Positions 1-8,294 of a DNA stretch of 36,503 nt are shown piece after piece. The stretch is from an uncultured Sutterella sp. (lineage in GTDB: Bacteria; Pseudomonadota; Gammaproteobacteria; Burkholderiales; Burkholderiaceae_F): contig USBS01000006.1 of assembly GCA_900552915.1 (NCBI GenBank), positions 1 to 36,503 on the forward strand, read 5' to 3'. Position 1 is the first letter of the stretch. Every line of letters starts with the position of its first letter. A program made the position numbers and the translations under genes. The notes beneath the pieces are model-generated. The model did not search any database. It saw only the letters and a list, made by a program, of their open reading frames with translations, and had not been told where the DNA came from.

Positions 1-65
1 CTTTTTGCGTTAGGCCTCAAATTTGGTTACGGATCTAGATCTGCACAATTTGGGTATCTGCGCAC

Positions 66-98
66 CAAAAAACGGGCGAGCCTTTCGGTCCCGCCCGT
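66..98 (-). terminator. Rho-independent terminator of the MdtG-like gene
   Basis: Read on the minus strand, a 7-bp GC stem (92-98 pairing with 72-78) closes a loop and is followed by a run of T (complement of the A run at 66-72). It lies about 27 bp past the stop codon of the minus-strand transporter gene, where an intrinsic terminator is expected. The rest of bases 1-124 holds no gene that I can support. Confidence 0.85.
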
Positions 99-124
99 CT
101 GGATTCGAGCGATTCGAATCAAAC

Positions 125-1432
125 TCAAGCTTCCTTTTTGTTCTCTTCGTCTTTTTTCTCAAGCGCCGCTTCGGCAGCTTGAGCTTCAAGCTCACGACGC
201 ACTTCGCAGCCTTCTTCGCTCAAAGCCTTGGGCATACCGGTGGCAGGAGCCGGAGCCTTCGGGCGGAAGAAGTAAAGAATTGCCACAACCGGGAAGAGAA
301 CGGCGCCGGCAGCGGCAAGCGTCACCTGATTGTTCGTCCACGTTGCAATGGCGCCGCCCAGAACCGGGCCGATCACGCTGCCGAACTGTTGTACGGAGTA
401 GGAGTAGGCGAATACCTTGCCTCGATCCTGCGGATCGGACGATTGCGTCAGTACGGCGTTGATGGCCGGGAAGATACCCGCAAAAGCAAGCCCGCCGATG
501 AAGCGCAGCGCTGTAAACCACGTCAAATCATGGGGTATGGCTTGCACTACGCCGAATATGCCGCTCAGGAAAATCGAGGTGTAGAGCACCGGGCGGTAGC
601 CCCAGCCCTGCCCGAGCATGCCCCAGGGCGGAGAAGCGATCACGCCCGAGATGCCGACAACCGAGAACACGATGCCCGAGATGAAGACGATTCGATCCAT
701 CGAGCCCTGCAGCTCGGCGATATAAAGCGGCAGTACGGGCTGGACCATCAGCACGCTCATCTGAATAACGGCTGCGGCAAAGAGCATTCGCAAAATGACC
801 GGGTTGTGCAGCGGCGTGACGCGTGCGGGGGCATCGGCCGAAGCCTGAACACTCTTGGTTCTCGGGGGTTCTTTGATGAAGACGGCCAGGGCTACGGTGA
901 TGGTGCCGAGTGCGATGGCCGCGATCTGAAAGGTCATGCGCATGCCGAAGACGTCGGCAAGGAAACCGCCCACAAGCGGGCCCAACACGTGGCCTGCAGT
1001 GAGGCCTGCCTGCAGCAAGCCCATGCAAAAGCCGATTTTCTTGTGCGGGATGACGGATGTTGCGATGGCAAGCTGCGCGGGCCAGAGACCGGCAGAGAGC
1101 CCTTGCAGCACGCGCACCCAGAAAAGCTGCCAGGGCGTCTGAACAATGGAACCCAGGAAGTACGTAATGGCAAGGCAGCTTGCGGCTCGTAGCGCCATCA
1201 GCTTTCGTGAGCCCTTGTCGGACATGGCGCCCCAGATCGGCGCGAAGATGCCCGAAATCAGGAAACTGACGGCGAAAATGATGCCGCTCCACCAGTTGAC
1301 CTCCGCCGTTTCGACGCCCAGTTCCTGAATGAGGTACATGGGCAGAAACGGGATCAGCATGGTGTAGCTTGCCGACATGAGCACCGTGCTGCAGGTGAGC
1401 ACGGCCAGGACGACGCGCCAGTTCGTGTTCAT
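125..1432 (-). CDS. mdtG: MFS drug exporter, MdtG-like
   Basis: Predicted inner-membrane proton-coupled exporter of 435 residues with the twelve hydrophobic segments of the major facilitator superfamily. The N-terminal half has a WWSGIIFAVSF stretch followed by WGAMSDKGSRKLM, the loop 2-3 signature (motif A), and resembles E. coli MdtG closely there. The C-terminal half has FAYSYSVQQFGSVIGPVLGG, matching the corresponding MdtG segment. The C-terminal tail (about 35 residues) is charged and Glu/Lys-rich. I start at the ATG at 1432, which has an AGGG element 8 bases upstream; a TTG at 1459 would add nine residues. The gene stands alone, divergent from the helicase gene, with a terminator just beyond its stop. 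The family is established from sequence; the substrate is not, and MdtG orthology is only likely. Confidence 0.85.
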   Translation of the reverse strand: MNTNWRVVLAVLTCSTVLMSASYTMLIPFLPMYLIQELGVETAEVNWWSGIIFAVSFLISGIFAPIWGAMSDKGSRKLMALRAASCLAITYFLGSIVQTPWQLFWVRVLQGLSAGLWPAQLAIATSVIPHKKIGFCMGLLQAGLTAGHVLGPLVGGFLADVFGMRMTFQIAAIALGTITVALAVFIKEPPRTKSVQASADAPARVTPLHNPVILRMLFAAAVIQMSVLMVQPVLPLYIAELQGSMDRIVFISGIVFSVVGISGVIASPPWGMLGQGWGYRPVLYTSIFLSGIFGVVQAIPHDLTWFTALRFIGGLAFAGIFPAINAVLTQSSDPQDRGKVFAYSYSVQQFGSVIGPVLGGAIATWTNNQVTLAAAGAVLFPVVAILYFFRPKAPAPATGMPKALSEEGCEVRRELEAQAAEAALEKKDEENKKEA

Positions 1433-1703
1433 GGCCAAAACCCTAAAGGTAAATTCCAAACTTTCAGTCTACGCTCAAAGATGCGTTCTTTGACTAAGTC
1501 GATGGGAGTAGAAGAGGTTCACCGTTGTCGCGATTAGTCTTCGAGAATACTTTCCGTTTTTGCAAGCCTCGTGACAAATGCAAACAAAAGCAAAATGCCG
1601 CCTGAGATAAAATGGCGGCTCAAGTTGTTCGGCAAGCGCGGAAGCATCGATGGTCCGGGCCTGCGTTTCTTTTCTCCACTTTTTTGCGATTTCCAACAAT
1701 CTC

Positions 1704-4622
1704 GTGAAAGCGATCAAAACACTTCTTTTCGGCTTGTCCCTGATCGTTGCGGCAAGCGCTTATGCCTTCGATCCGGATCTTGCGGCAATCGAAGATCAGA
1801 CGCTCATCAACCGATTCCCGAAAGGCTCGATTGCCACGCGCGAGACGGCCGATCAGGCCTTAAAGGAAGTGCGCGCGGCCAAGAGCAAGCTCAAGGAGCT
1901 GTCTTCCTACTCTCAGCGCCGTTGCCAGGAAAATTTCTTCGTCAACAATTGTCTTGAGAGTGTTCGCAAGGCAGAACTGCGTCAGCAGCGGAGGCTTCAG
2001 AGCATCGAAAGCGAGGCACGCCGCATCGTGCGCGAGGATGAAACCCGCAAGGAAGCGGCGCGTCAGCAAAAACGCGACGAAAAGGCCGCGCAGCCCCCGA
2101 AGAAGGTAAAGAAGGCGACGCCGCGCAAGGCTACCGAAGCGCAGCAGCAAGCCAAAGAAAATCGTGAGCTGCACGCCAAACGCATGCAATCGGTGAAAAA
2201 ACGCGAAGCCGAGGCTGCCCGCAAGCAGGCCAAGGAGGCCGAAAACCGCGCTGCCTATGAAAAGAAAGTTGCCGAGCGCGAGAAGCGCCGCGCGGAACGC
2301 GCCAAAGCGCTTGAAAAGCGAGCCAAGAAAAACGCACGAGGCTACGAGCAAGTGAAATCCGGTCTGAAAAGCGGACGAGCCGATCAGGAACTCGATGAGA
2401 TTGCCAAAAGTCTTTTAAACGACGAAAGCTTCTTAGCCGACGACTTCGATCAAATGGCTCATATCACGGCGCCCACGGACGCGCCGATGATTCCGTTTGC
2501 GGAATTTGCCGAAAATCGCGGTGACCAGGAATCCGAAGCCGTTTTTTTATCCGACCATTCGGACGAATCGATCGGCGTCGGCGCGGCTTTTCCCGAGGAC
2601 TACGAAGAGCGTGTTCGGCGCGCGTTTGCCCCCGACGGGCCTTTGGCGAAGGCAACGACGAGTTTTGTGTCGCGCCCGGCGCAGATCGAATTTGCGCTTG
2701 CCGTTGCTCGAACGCTCAAAAACAAAGGAAAGCTTTTGGCCGAGGCCGGCACCGGCACCGGCAAGACGTTTGCCTATCTTACGCCGGCCCTCATTGCCGG
2801 CTGCCGGGTGATTGTGAGCACGGCCGGAAAGTCGCTCCAGGAGCAGCTTTGCCGCAAGGACATTCCGGCGCTTATGCACGCTTGCGGGCTGCCCGCGAAT
2901 GTGGCGCTTTTAAAGGGCCGCTCGAATTATTTGTGCCGCCATCGCATCAACCAGTGCGAAAGAGGTGAAGTGACGCTCGCTTCGCGCGATGCGGTTCAGG
3001 ACTACCAACGCATCCGCATCTTTCTGGAGCGCACCAAAACGGGCGACATAAACGAAATCAGCGGCGTGTCCGAGGACAGCGCCGTCTGGCCGTCGGTAAC
3101 GAGCACGGCGGGCAACTGTCTCGGAAAGCACTGTCAATTTGCCCGCGAATGCTTCGTGACGCGCGCTCGCCTGCGTGCTCAGAAGGCAGGGGTCATTGTC
3201 GTCAATCACCATCTTTTTTTGTCGGCTGCGGCGATGGAGCTGGAAGGCGGGCAGGACGACGGCATGCTGCCGCGCGTGGACGCCGTGATTTTCGACGAAG
3301 CACACAAACTTCCTGAAATCGCCACCAACTATTTCGGAAGCGAATTGTCGACGACAGCCGTGCGCGAAATCGTCGACAGCGTGCGTCCGATTCTGATGAG
3401 TAAGTTCAAGACGTCCGCTCCCAAAGGGACGACTTGGGACAACATTTGCCAGACCGTCAAGAAGTCCTTGTACGACTTCGTGCTGGGACTCGAAGCGGCC
3501 GGAGTGCTTGAAGGCGACAGCCGCAACATTGAAACCGTCTCCGGCATGGAAGGAGCAACCAAGCACCTTGAAAACGCTTCTCTGGTGCTGCAGGTGCTTC
3601 TGGAGGCTATCGCCCCTCTGGCCGAACTGAGCGACGATCTGGCCGTTTATCTCGAGTCGGGTTCGGGCTTGCTTCAGGACCTGCGGCAGTGGGTGGGGTG
3701 GCTCAAAAACGCCGGCAGGCCGATGCCGCCCGAGTCAAAGCCTTTGGTGCGCTGGATTTCGCGATCAAGAAGCGAAGCGCGATTGACGGTGACGCCGCTC
3801 GATATTGCCGAGCCTTTTTCCCAGATGATGAATCTGAGAAAGGAGACGGCCTGGGTGTTTACGTCGGCTACCATCGCTGTGGGCGACGGGGAGTTCAAGC
3901 ACTTTACGCAGGCGCTTGGCATTGAAAACGCGCAGGAGCACGCCTGGCATTCTCCCTTTGATCATGAAAATCAGGCGATGCTCTACGTGCCGCCCGATAT
4001 GCCCAATCTTAAGTCGGGCGTGACGCGCGACGAATTCACCGATGCGCTCATCAAGGAAGTCTGGCCCGTGATCGATATGGTGCAGGGCAGAGCTTTTGTG
4101 CTTTGCACGAGCTACCGTGGTATGGAGCGGGCAGCCGAGCAGCTGCGCGAATACATCTCGGCCAACGGCCGAGACTACACGGTGCTTGTGCAGCGCGAAG
4201 AATCCAAGGAAAAGCTGCTCGATAAGTTCCGACGCGACCCGCATCCGATTCTTGTGGCGACGATGAGCTTTTGGGAAGGCATTGACATTAAGGGTGATCA
4301 GCTATCGCTCGTGATCATCGACAAGCTTCCTTTTCCCAATCGCGAAGATCCTGTGTTTGAGGCGCGCTGCAAGTGGCTCGACTCTCAGGGTCAGTCGTCT
4401 TTCAACGTGCTTTCGGTGCCGGCGGCAGCCATCGCTTTGAAGCAAGGGACGGGGCGCTTGATTCGCAGCGAAGCCGACCGAGGCATTCTCGTGATCGGCG
4501 ACGTTCGTCTGGTGCGTGCGGGTTACGGGCAGAAGATTTGGAAGAGCCTGCCGCCATACACAAAGACGCTCAAGCTTGAGCGTCTCATGCAGTTCTGGCA
4601 GCAGCCGGACTCCTGGCAGTAG
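1704..4622 (+). CDS. DinG/YoaA-type Fe-S DNA helicase with fused exported coiled-coil N-terminus
   Basis: A single 972-codon frame joins two unlike parts. Residues 1-21 form a typical Sec signal peptide (Lys-containing start, hydrophobic core, AYA before Phe22). Residues about 22-235 are a charged Ala/Lys/Arg/Glu coiled coil with an RCQENFFVNNCL motif near residue 73, as in small exported proteins that I recall beside helicase genes in Burkholderiales. Residues about 300-972 are an XPD/DinG superfamily 2 helicase: Walker A AGTGTGKT at 348-355, four candidate Fe-S cysteines (411, 472, 477, 483), and a DEAH box at 531-534. The GTG at 1704 is chosen because it starts the signal peptide cleanly; an in-frame ATG at 1650 has a GGAAG element but puts 18 odd residues in front. 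An internal ATG at 2487 could give a cytosolic helicase alone, but has no clear ribosome binding site. The helicase part would unwind DNA in the cytoplasm, which conflicts with export. Helicase assignment is firm; the meaning of the fusion is open. Confidence 0.85.
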   Translation: MKAIKTLLFGLSLIVAASAYAFDPDLAAIEDQTLINRFPKGSIATRETADQALKEVRAAKSKLKELSSYSQRRCQENFFVNNCLESVRKAELRQQRRLQSIESEARRIVREDETRKEAARQQKRDEKAAQPPKKVKKATPRKATEAQQQAKENRELHAKRMQSVKKREAEAARKQAKEAENRAAYEKKVAEREKRRAERAKALEKRAKKNARGYEQVKSGLKSGRADQELDEIAKSLLNDESFLADDFDQMAHITAPTDAPMIPFAEFAENRGDQESEAVFLSDHSDESIGVGAAFPEDYEERVRRAFAPDGPLAKATTSFVSRPAQIEFALAVARTLKNKGKLLAEAGTGTGKTFAYLTPALIAGCRVIVSTAGKSLQEQLCRKDIPALMHACGLPANVALLKGRSNYLCRHRINQCERGEVTLASRDAVQDYQRIRIFLERTKTGDINEISGVSEDSAVWPSVTSTAGNCLGKHCQFARECFVTRARLRAQKAGVIVVNHHLFLSAAAMELEGGQDDGMLPRVDAVIFDEAHKLPEIATNYFGSELSTTAVREIVDSVRPILMSKFKTSAPKGTTWDNICQTVKKSLYDFVLGLEAAGVLEGDSRNIETVSGMEGATKHLENASLVLQVLLEAIAPLAELSDDLAVYLESGSGLLQDLRQWVGWLKNAGRPMPPESKPLVRWISRSRSEARLTVTPLDIAEPFSQMMNLRKETAWVFTSATIAVGDGEFKHFTQALGIENAQEHAWHSPFDHENQAMLYVPPDMPNLKSGVTRDEFTDALIKEVWPVIDMVQGRAFVLCTSYRGMERAAEQLREYISANGRDYTVLVQREESKEKLLDKFRRDPHPILVATMSFWEGIDIKGDQLSLVIIDKLPFPNREDPVFEARCKWLDSQGQSSFNVLSVPAAAIALKQGTGRLIRSEADRGILVIGDVRLVRAGYGQKIWKSLPPYTKTLKLERLMQFWQQPDSWQ

Positions 4623-4624
4623 CT

Positions 4625-5011
4625 TTAGCCTTTGGCGGCCTTGGTTGATTTTGCGGCCCGCTTCGTTTTGGCAGCTGTTTTTTTCTCCGGCTTTTTCTTG
4701 TGACGCACGCGTTGCGGCAGCACGTTTTCGGTGTGCGCTGCCTGCAGAACGTCGGCCAGAATTCCTTCGCAGCTTTCGAGATTATCCAGGCAGTAGAGCA
4801 CGCTCAAGACCGTGCCGATCGAGACAGTGGTGTCGCCTTGCTCGATGCGTTTGTAGGTTGAAAGCGACGTGCGGCTTTTCTGCGCGATTTCCTCCTGCGT
4901 CAGTTTGCAGCAGCGGCGAGCCGCCGAAATTCGCTCTCCCAATTCTTCCGTAAAGCTTTGAACGGGGAGAATGAAAAAGCGCTTATTGGCTTGTTTGGGC
5001 GCAGTTGACAT
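4625..5011 (-). CDS. XRE-family transcriptional regulator with basic tail
   Basis: A 128-residue DNA-binding protein. Residues about 20-80 form a Cro/C1-type helix-turn-helix (LGERISAARRCCKLTQEEIA, then KSRTSLSTYKRIEQGDTTVS), resembling HipB-like antitoxin/regulators. Residues about 100-128 are an almost pure Lys/Ala/Thr tail (KKPEKKTAAKTKRAAKSTKA), similar to histone H1-like bacterial proteins, which would add non-specific DNA contact. No HipA kinase or other partner lies beside it. The gene converges on the helicase gene, the two stop codons being only a few bases apart, so the two transcripts probably overlap. Start is the ATG at 5011; no strong Shine-Dalgarno is visible. The target is unknown. 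Confidence 0.8.
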   Translation of the reverse strand: MSTAPKQANKRFFILPVQSFTEELGERISAARRCCKLTQEEIAQKSRTSLSTYKRIEQGDTTVSIGTVLSVLYCLDNLESCEGILADVLQAAHTENVLPQRVRHKKKPEKKTAAKTKRAAKSTKAAKG

Positions 5012-5083
5012 GATCGAGGCCGAACGTGAGTATTCAGAACACGATTAGCCTAGCAAACAGCGGGGACGAGATCAAACGGACGG

Positions 5084-5677
5084 TTAGAGCAGGCCGGTGA
5101 AAACGTCGTGGTCGTAGAGAATCTTGAGGCCGATTGCAAAGAGAACGGCGGCGCCGACAAGAGAAAGGCGTGCGCTGTGGCGCGCGGCCTTGTCCGAGAG
5201 TGTCCGGCCGAGCATGACGGAAATGGCCGTGAGAATAAAGCAGACGATGCCGATCACAACCGAGGGCCACAAAATCGGAAATTGCGCCATCGCAAAGGAA
5301 AAACCGACGGCAAGGGCGTCGAGGCTTGTGGCAATTGCCAAGGTAAAGAGGGTTCCCCAGGGGATTTGACCGCACATCTTATGGATGTCTTCGGTCTCTT
5401 CGTCGCCCTCAAAGGCTTCCTTAACCATGGAACCCGAGACCCAGGCCAAAAGGGCGAATGCAATCCAGTGGTCCCAAGCGGAGACAAAGCTTGAAATTGT
5501 GTTCCCGGCCAGGCCGCCGATAAGCGGCATCAGGAACTGAAAAAGGCCGAAGGCGGCTGCAAACTTCAAGACGTGCTCTTTGGTGACGTGCTTGCAGGTG
5601 GCGCTCCAGCACAAGGAGACCACCATGGCGTCGATCGAAAGGGCAACGGCGATGCCGAGAACCTGCAGCGCAAGCAT
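5084..5677 (-). CDS. mntP: Manganese efflux pump MntP
   Basis: A 197-residue inner-membrane protein with six hydrophobic segments, the usual MntP size. The two pseudo-repeats carry the conserved acidic residues of the family: SIDAMVVS (Asp16) and ATSLDALAVGFSFA (Asp120). MntP proteins export Mn(II) and protect from manganese excess. The start ATG at 5677 has an AGGAG element 11 bases upstream. It follows the amino-acid-binding-protein gene by only 23 bp on the same strand, so the two are probably co-transcribed; that leaves no room directly upstream for the yybP-ykoY Mn riboswitch often found before mntP. Confidence 0.92.
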   Translation of the reverse strand: MLALQVLGIAVALSIDAMVVSLCWSATCKHVTKEHVLKFAAAFGLFQFLMPLIGGLAGNTISSFVSAWDHWIAFALLAWVSGSMVKEAFEGDEETEDIHKMCGQIPWGTLFTLAIATSLDALAVGFSFAMAQFPILWPSVVIGIVCFILTAISVMLGRTLSDKAARHSARLSLVGAAVLFAIGLKILYDHDVFTGLL

Positions 5678-5700
5678 GGGAGGACAAACTCCTGACGCGG

Positions 5701-6474
5701 TTAGTCCTTCAACAACTCGGCTTCAGGCTGACGACCGAACCACTTTTCGAAGATCTTTGCAAATTCACCGTTTTGCTTGATCGCGGCGAGGCCTCGGTTG
5801 ATACGATTCAGAAGTTCCGTATTGCCTTTTTTCACGGCAATGCCCAAGTTCTCGCGTGTCAGAGCGATCGGCAAAGCCTTTACCTTGCCGCGGCCGGCTG
5901 TTGCGACGTAATAGTCGTTGGTGGGAATATCGTTGACGACAGCATCAACGCCGTTATTGCGAAGTTCCAAATAGCATTCCGTCAGTTGATTGAAGATGCG
6001 TATCTTGGCACCTTTGATTTTGCGGACCGCGATTTCGCCGGTCGAGCCGATGGAAGCGGCCAGACGCTTGCCTTCGAGATCTTCGGCCTTGGTAATCGTC
6101 GTGTTTTCGGCGTTGACCACGACGCCCAAGCCGGCGATGTAGTAGCGATTGGAAAAGTCCACGCTCTTTGCGCGTTCAGGCGTCACCGTAATGTCGTTGA
6201 TGGCGATGTCGATATTGCCGGTCTTCAAAGCCGGGATCAAGCCGTCGAAAGCCAAGTTTTTGACTTTAACCTCAAAGCCTTCGGCCTTGCCGATAGCACG
6301 GATGATGTCGACGTCATAGCCGACGTACTGGCGCGTTTCAGTGTCTTGAGAGCCGAACGGCGGGTACGTCGCATCCATTCCGACCACGAGCTTGCGTTGT
6401 TCTTTTGCCCAGGACGGGACGGTTGATAAAGCGGCTGCGGCAACCACGGCGGTTAGAAAGGTTCTCTTTTGCAT
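5701..6474 (-). CDS. Periplasmic amino-acid-binding protein (SBP_bac_3)
   Basis: A 257-residue solute-binding protein of an ABC importer for polar or basic amino acids. Residues 1-23 are a signal peptide ending in SWA. The mature part has the family 3 pattern: LVVGMDATYPPF, then YVGYDVDIIRAIGKAEG, DGLIPALKTGNIDIAIND and TPERAKSVDFSNRYY. The ATG at 6474 is chosen because it begins the signal peptide directly; a TTG at 6495 is the alternative. No permease or ATPase gene lies nearby, so this is an orphan binding protein that must use a transporter encoded elsewhere. It lies 23 bp upstream of mntP on the same strand. The exact ligand cannot be told from sequence. Confidence 0.9.
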   Translation of the reverse strand: MQKRTFLTAVVAAAALSTVPSWAKEQRKLVVGMDATYPPFGSQDTETRQYVGYDVDIIRAIGKAEGFEVKVKNLAFDGLIPALKTGNIDIAINDITVTPERAKSVDFSNRYYIAGLGVVVNAENTTITKAEDLEGKRLAASIGSTGEIAVRKIKGAKIRIFNQLTECYLELRNNGVDAVVNDIPTNDYYVATAGRGKVKALPIALTRENLGIAVKKGNTELLNRINRGLAAIKQNGEFAKIFEKWFGRQPEAELLKD

Positions 6475-6695
6475 GTTTCGCTCATCGCTAAGCAAGTTGA
6501 TCGAGGCTATAGATTAAGGACGGAATTGTACGGGGATTTGGTCTTTGTTGGCCTTTGGCGAATGCATCTTGATTGAGTATTGCGATCTGGAGCAAAAACC
6601 AAGGACCTTCGCTCTCGTTTCGTAGAAGCAAATCTTTTCGCAGGAACATCGTTTTTGCTATTCTCCTCAAGCCTAAATAATCTGGGAGAAGAAGA

Positions 6696-7643
6696 ATGGC
6701 GCAGCATCTTTTGGCCGACTTGATTCGTCAAACCGGTTCTGTTGTTATTGACGGAGCCATGTCCACCGCACTTGAAAAAGCAGGCTGCGATCTGAACGAC
6801 AAGCTCTGGAGCGCGCGCGTGCTCATTGAAGAGCCCGCAAAGATTCGTCAAGTTCACTACGACTATTTCGAAGCCGGAGCCAATGTCGCCATTACCGCCA
6901 GCTACCAAGCAACCGAGGCAGGTTTCAATGAACGCGGCATCAACTCTGAAGCTGCGTATGATCTTATTGCACAATCCGTGACGTTGGCCAAGCAGGCTCG
7001 CGACGATTCTTTGGCGCGTCATCCCGACAAAGATCCGAAATCCCTTTTGGTTGCCGGTGCTGTGGGCCCGTACGGAGCCTACCTTGCCAATGGAGCCGAG
7101 TACACAGGCGACTACCGCCTCTCCGACAGCGAATACCGGGCATTTCATCGGCTGCGCATGAAAGCTTTGGTTGAGGCCGGTGCAGACTTCCTGGCCGTTG
7201 AAACACAAGCCCGACTCGACGAAGTCGAAGTCATTCTCGAAATGATGAAGGAATTCGACATCCCGGCTTGGGTAACGTTTACGTTGAAAGACAGCGGTCA
7301 TATCGCCGACGGCACGCCGATTGAGCAAGCTGCAGAGGTCTGCTGCAATCATCCTTTGGTCGACGCTTTCGGCATCAATTGCGTGAAACGCGAAATGGTG
7401 GCCGATGCCTTAAAGCGCATCTCCTCCGTAACCGATAAACCTATGATCGTTTATCCCAATTCGGGCGAAACATACGATCCGACGACAAAGACTTGGCATC
7501 ATCCGGTGTCCGGTCCGGGTTGGGGAAACTTTATTTCCAGATGGAAGTCCATGGGAGCCGTGTGTTTGGGCGGTTGCTGCAGAACGCTGCCTTCCGATAT
7601 TGTGCAAATTGCGGCCTTGATGAAGCAGGCTGGAACCATGTAA
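6696..7643 (+). CDS. mmuM: Homocysteine S-methyltransferase (MmuM type)
   Basis: A 315-residue zinc enzyme that transfers a methyl group from S-methylmethionine (or S-adenosylmethionine) to homocysteine, giving methionine. The three zinc cysteines of the family are present: Cys229 in FGINC, and Cys294-Cys295 in LGGCCRT. The N-terminal VIDGAMSTALEKAGCDLND and TASYQAT segments also match E. coli MmuM, and the length is right. The start ATG has a purine-rich GGGAGAAGAAG just upstream. The partner permease MmuP is not adjacent. A HigA-type gene follows 50 bp downstream on the same strand. I saw no SAM riboswitch-like fold in the upstream 200 bases, though that was judged by eye. Confidence 0.93.
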   Translation: MAQHLLADLIRQTGSVVIDGAMSTALEKAGCDLNDKLWSARVLIEEPAKIRQVHYDYFEAGANVAITASYQATEAGFNERGINSEAAYDLIAQSVTLAKQARDDSLARHPDKDPKSLLVAGAVGPYGAYLANGAEYTGDYRLSDSEYRAFHRLRMKALVEAGADFLAVETQARLDEVEVILEMMKEFDIPAWVTFTLKDSGHIADGTPIEQAAEVCCNHPLVDAFGINCVKREMVADALKRISSVTDKPMIVYPNSGETYDPTTKTWHHPVSGPGWGNFISRWKSMGAVCLGGCCRTLPSDIVQIAALMKQAGTM

Positions 7644-7693
7644 TTGCTGGATTTGTTTTTCGATACCGTATTTGATCAGCTTGAGGTAAAGCG

Positions 7694-8056
7694 ATGCGAA
7701 TTTATCCGATCCGAAATGAGGCTGATCATCAGCGCGCTCTGAAAGAGATTGAACCTTATTTCGACAATCCGCCTGCAGATGACGATCCTGTATGGGATTC
7801 AGTCGATGTCATGGTCACTCTCATCAAAGAGTACGAAAGACGCCATTTTCCGCTTTTCGACCACGCTACGGCACTTGATGCCATTCGTTTCTACATGGAT
7901 CAGAAAGGACTCACTCCCAAAGATCTGGTTCCTTGTATCGGGCGGCTCAACCGCGTATACGAAATCCTTGCTGGGAAGCGGCGCTTGGCGTTGCCGATGA
8001 TTCGGCGACTCAACGAGATCTTCGGCATACCTCTGGATTTTCTTGTAAGAGCTTAA
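7694..8056 (+). CDS. higA: HigA-type antitoxin / HTH regulator, no toxin beside it
   Basis: A 120-residue protein of the HigA antitoxin group (COG5499-like): N-terminal MRIYPIRNEADHQRALKEIE, a DVMVTLIKEYERRHFP helix, then a C-terminal helix-turn-helix (RFYMDQKGLTPKDLVP, GRLNRVYEILAGKRRLALPM, IRRLNEIFGIPLDFLV). In this group the toxin HigB normally sits directly upstream, but here the upstream neighbour is mmuM, 50 bp away, and no short toxin-like frame exists on either side. It is therefore an orphan antitoxin, either a remnant or a stand-alone repressor. A GAGG element precedes the ATG. Codon use and base composition look more AT-rich than in neighbouring genes. Confidence 0.85.
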   Translation: MRIYPIRNEADHQRALKEIEPYFDNPPADDDPVWDSVDVMVTLIKEYERRHFPLFDHATALDAIRFYMDQKGLTPKDLVPCIGRLNRVYEILAGKRRLALPMIRRLNEIFGIPLDFLVRA

Positions 8057-8089
8057 CAACCAAGCCAAATTCCGAGTTGGGACACCATT

Positions 8090-8160
8090 GATGGATAGAT
8101 TGAAAAAAGGTCGAAAAATTCACCTTCGAACCATTCTATCCATCATCCTATCCATCATCC
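8090..8160. repeat. Nested inverted repeat plus 12-bp tandem repeat downstream of higA
   Basis: A perfect 10-bp inverted repeat, GATGGATAGA at 8090-8099 and TCTATCCATC at 8135-8144, encloses a second smaller one, AAGGT at 8107-8111 and ACCTT at 8122-8126. The right arm is then repeated directly: CTATCCATCATCC occurs at 8136-8148 and again at 8148-8160. This fits an operator cluster or an RNA stem-loop; no T run follows on either strand, so it is not a standard terminator. The rest of 8161-8254 shows nothing that I can identify. Confidence 0.6.
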
Positions 8161-8254
8161 GAGCGCCGATAACAAACGCATCGTAGCGGATAGTTCTGGA
8201 AGCACGAAACGCTTGGAATGCCCGCCAATCAAGGGAAAATCGACGATCGAAAAT

Positions 8255-8286
8255 AAAAAAACCGAACGATTGCGCATCGTTCGGTT
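8255..8286 (-). terminator. Rho-independent terminator of the tRNA-Ser gene
   Basis: Read on the minus strand, a perfect 10-bp stem (ACCGAACGAT with ATCGTTCGGT, loop TGCGC on the plus strand) is followed by a run of seven T. It begins 9 bp beyond the CCA end of the tRNA, so it should end that transcript. Confidence 0.92.
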
Positions 8287-8294
8287 ATGTATCT

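Noticed and set aside
23..1192. A 389-codon plus-strand frame over the MFS gene
   Set aside because: Antisense to a clear twelve-helix transporter; its translation is Arg/His/Gly-rich with no family resemblance.
5678..5700. yybP-ykoY manganese riboswitch before mntP
   Set aside because: The gap to the upstream gene is only 23 bp, too short for the element.
6475..6695. SAM-type riboswitch before mmuM
   Set aside because: No recognisable multi-stem core or terminator-antiterminator pair could be seen in this gap.
8136..8160. Possible short CRISPR-like repeats
   Set aside because: Only two copies of a 12-13-bp unit with no spacers and no cas genes in the window.
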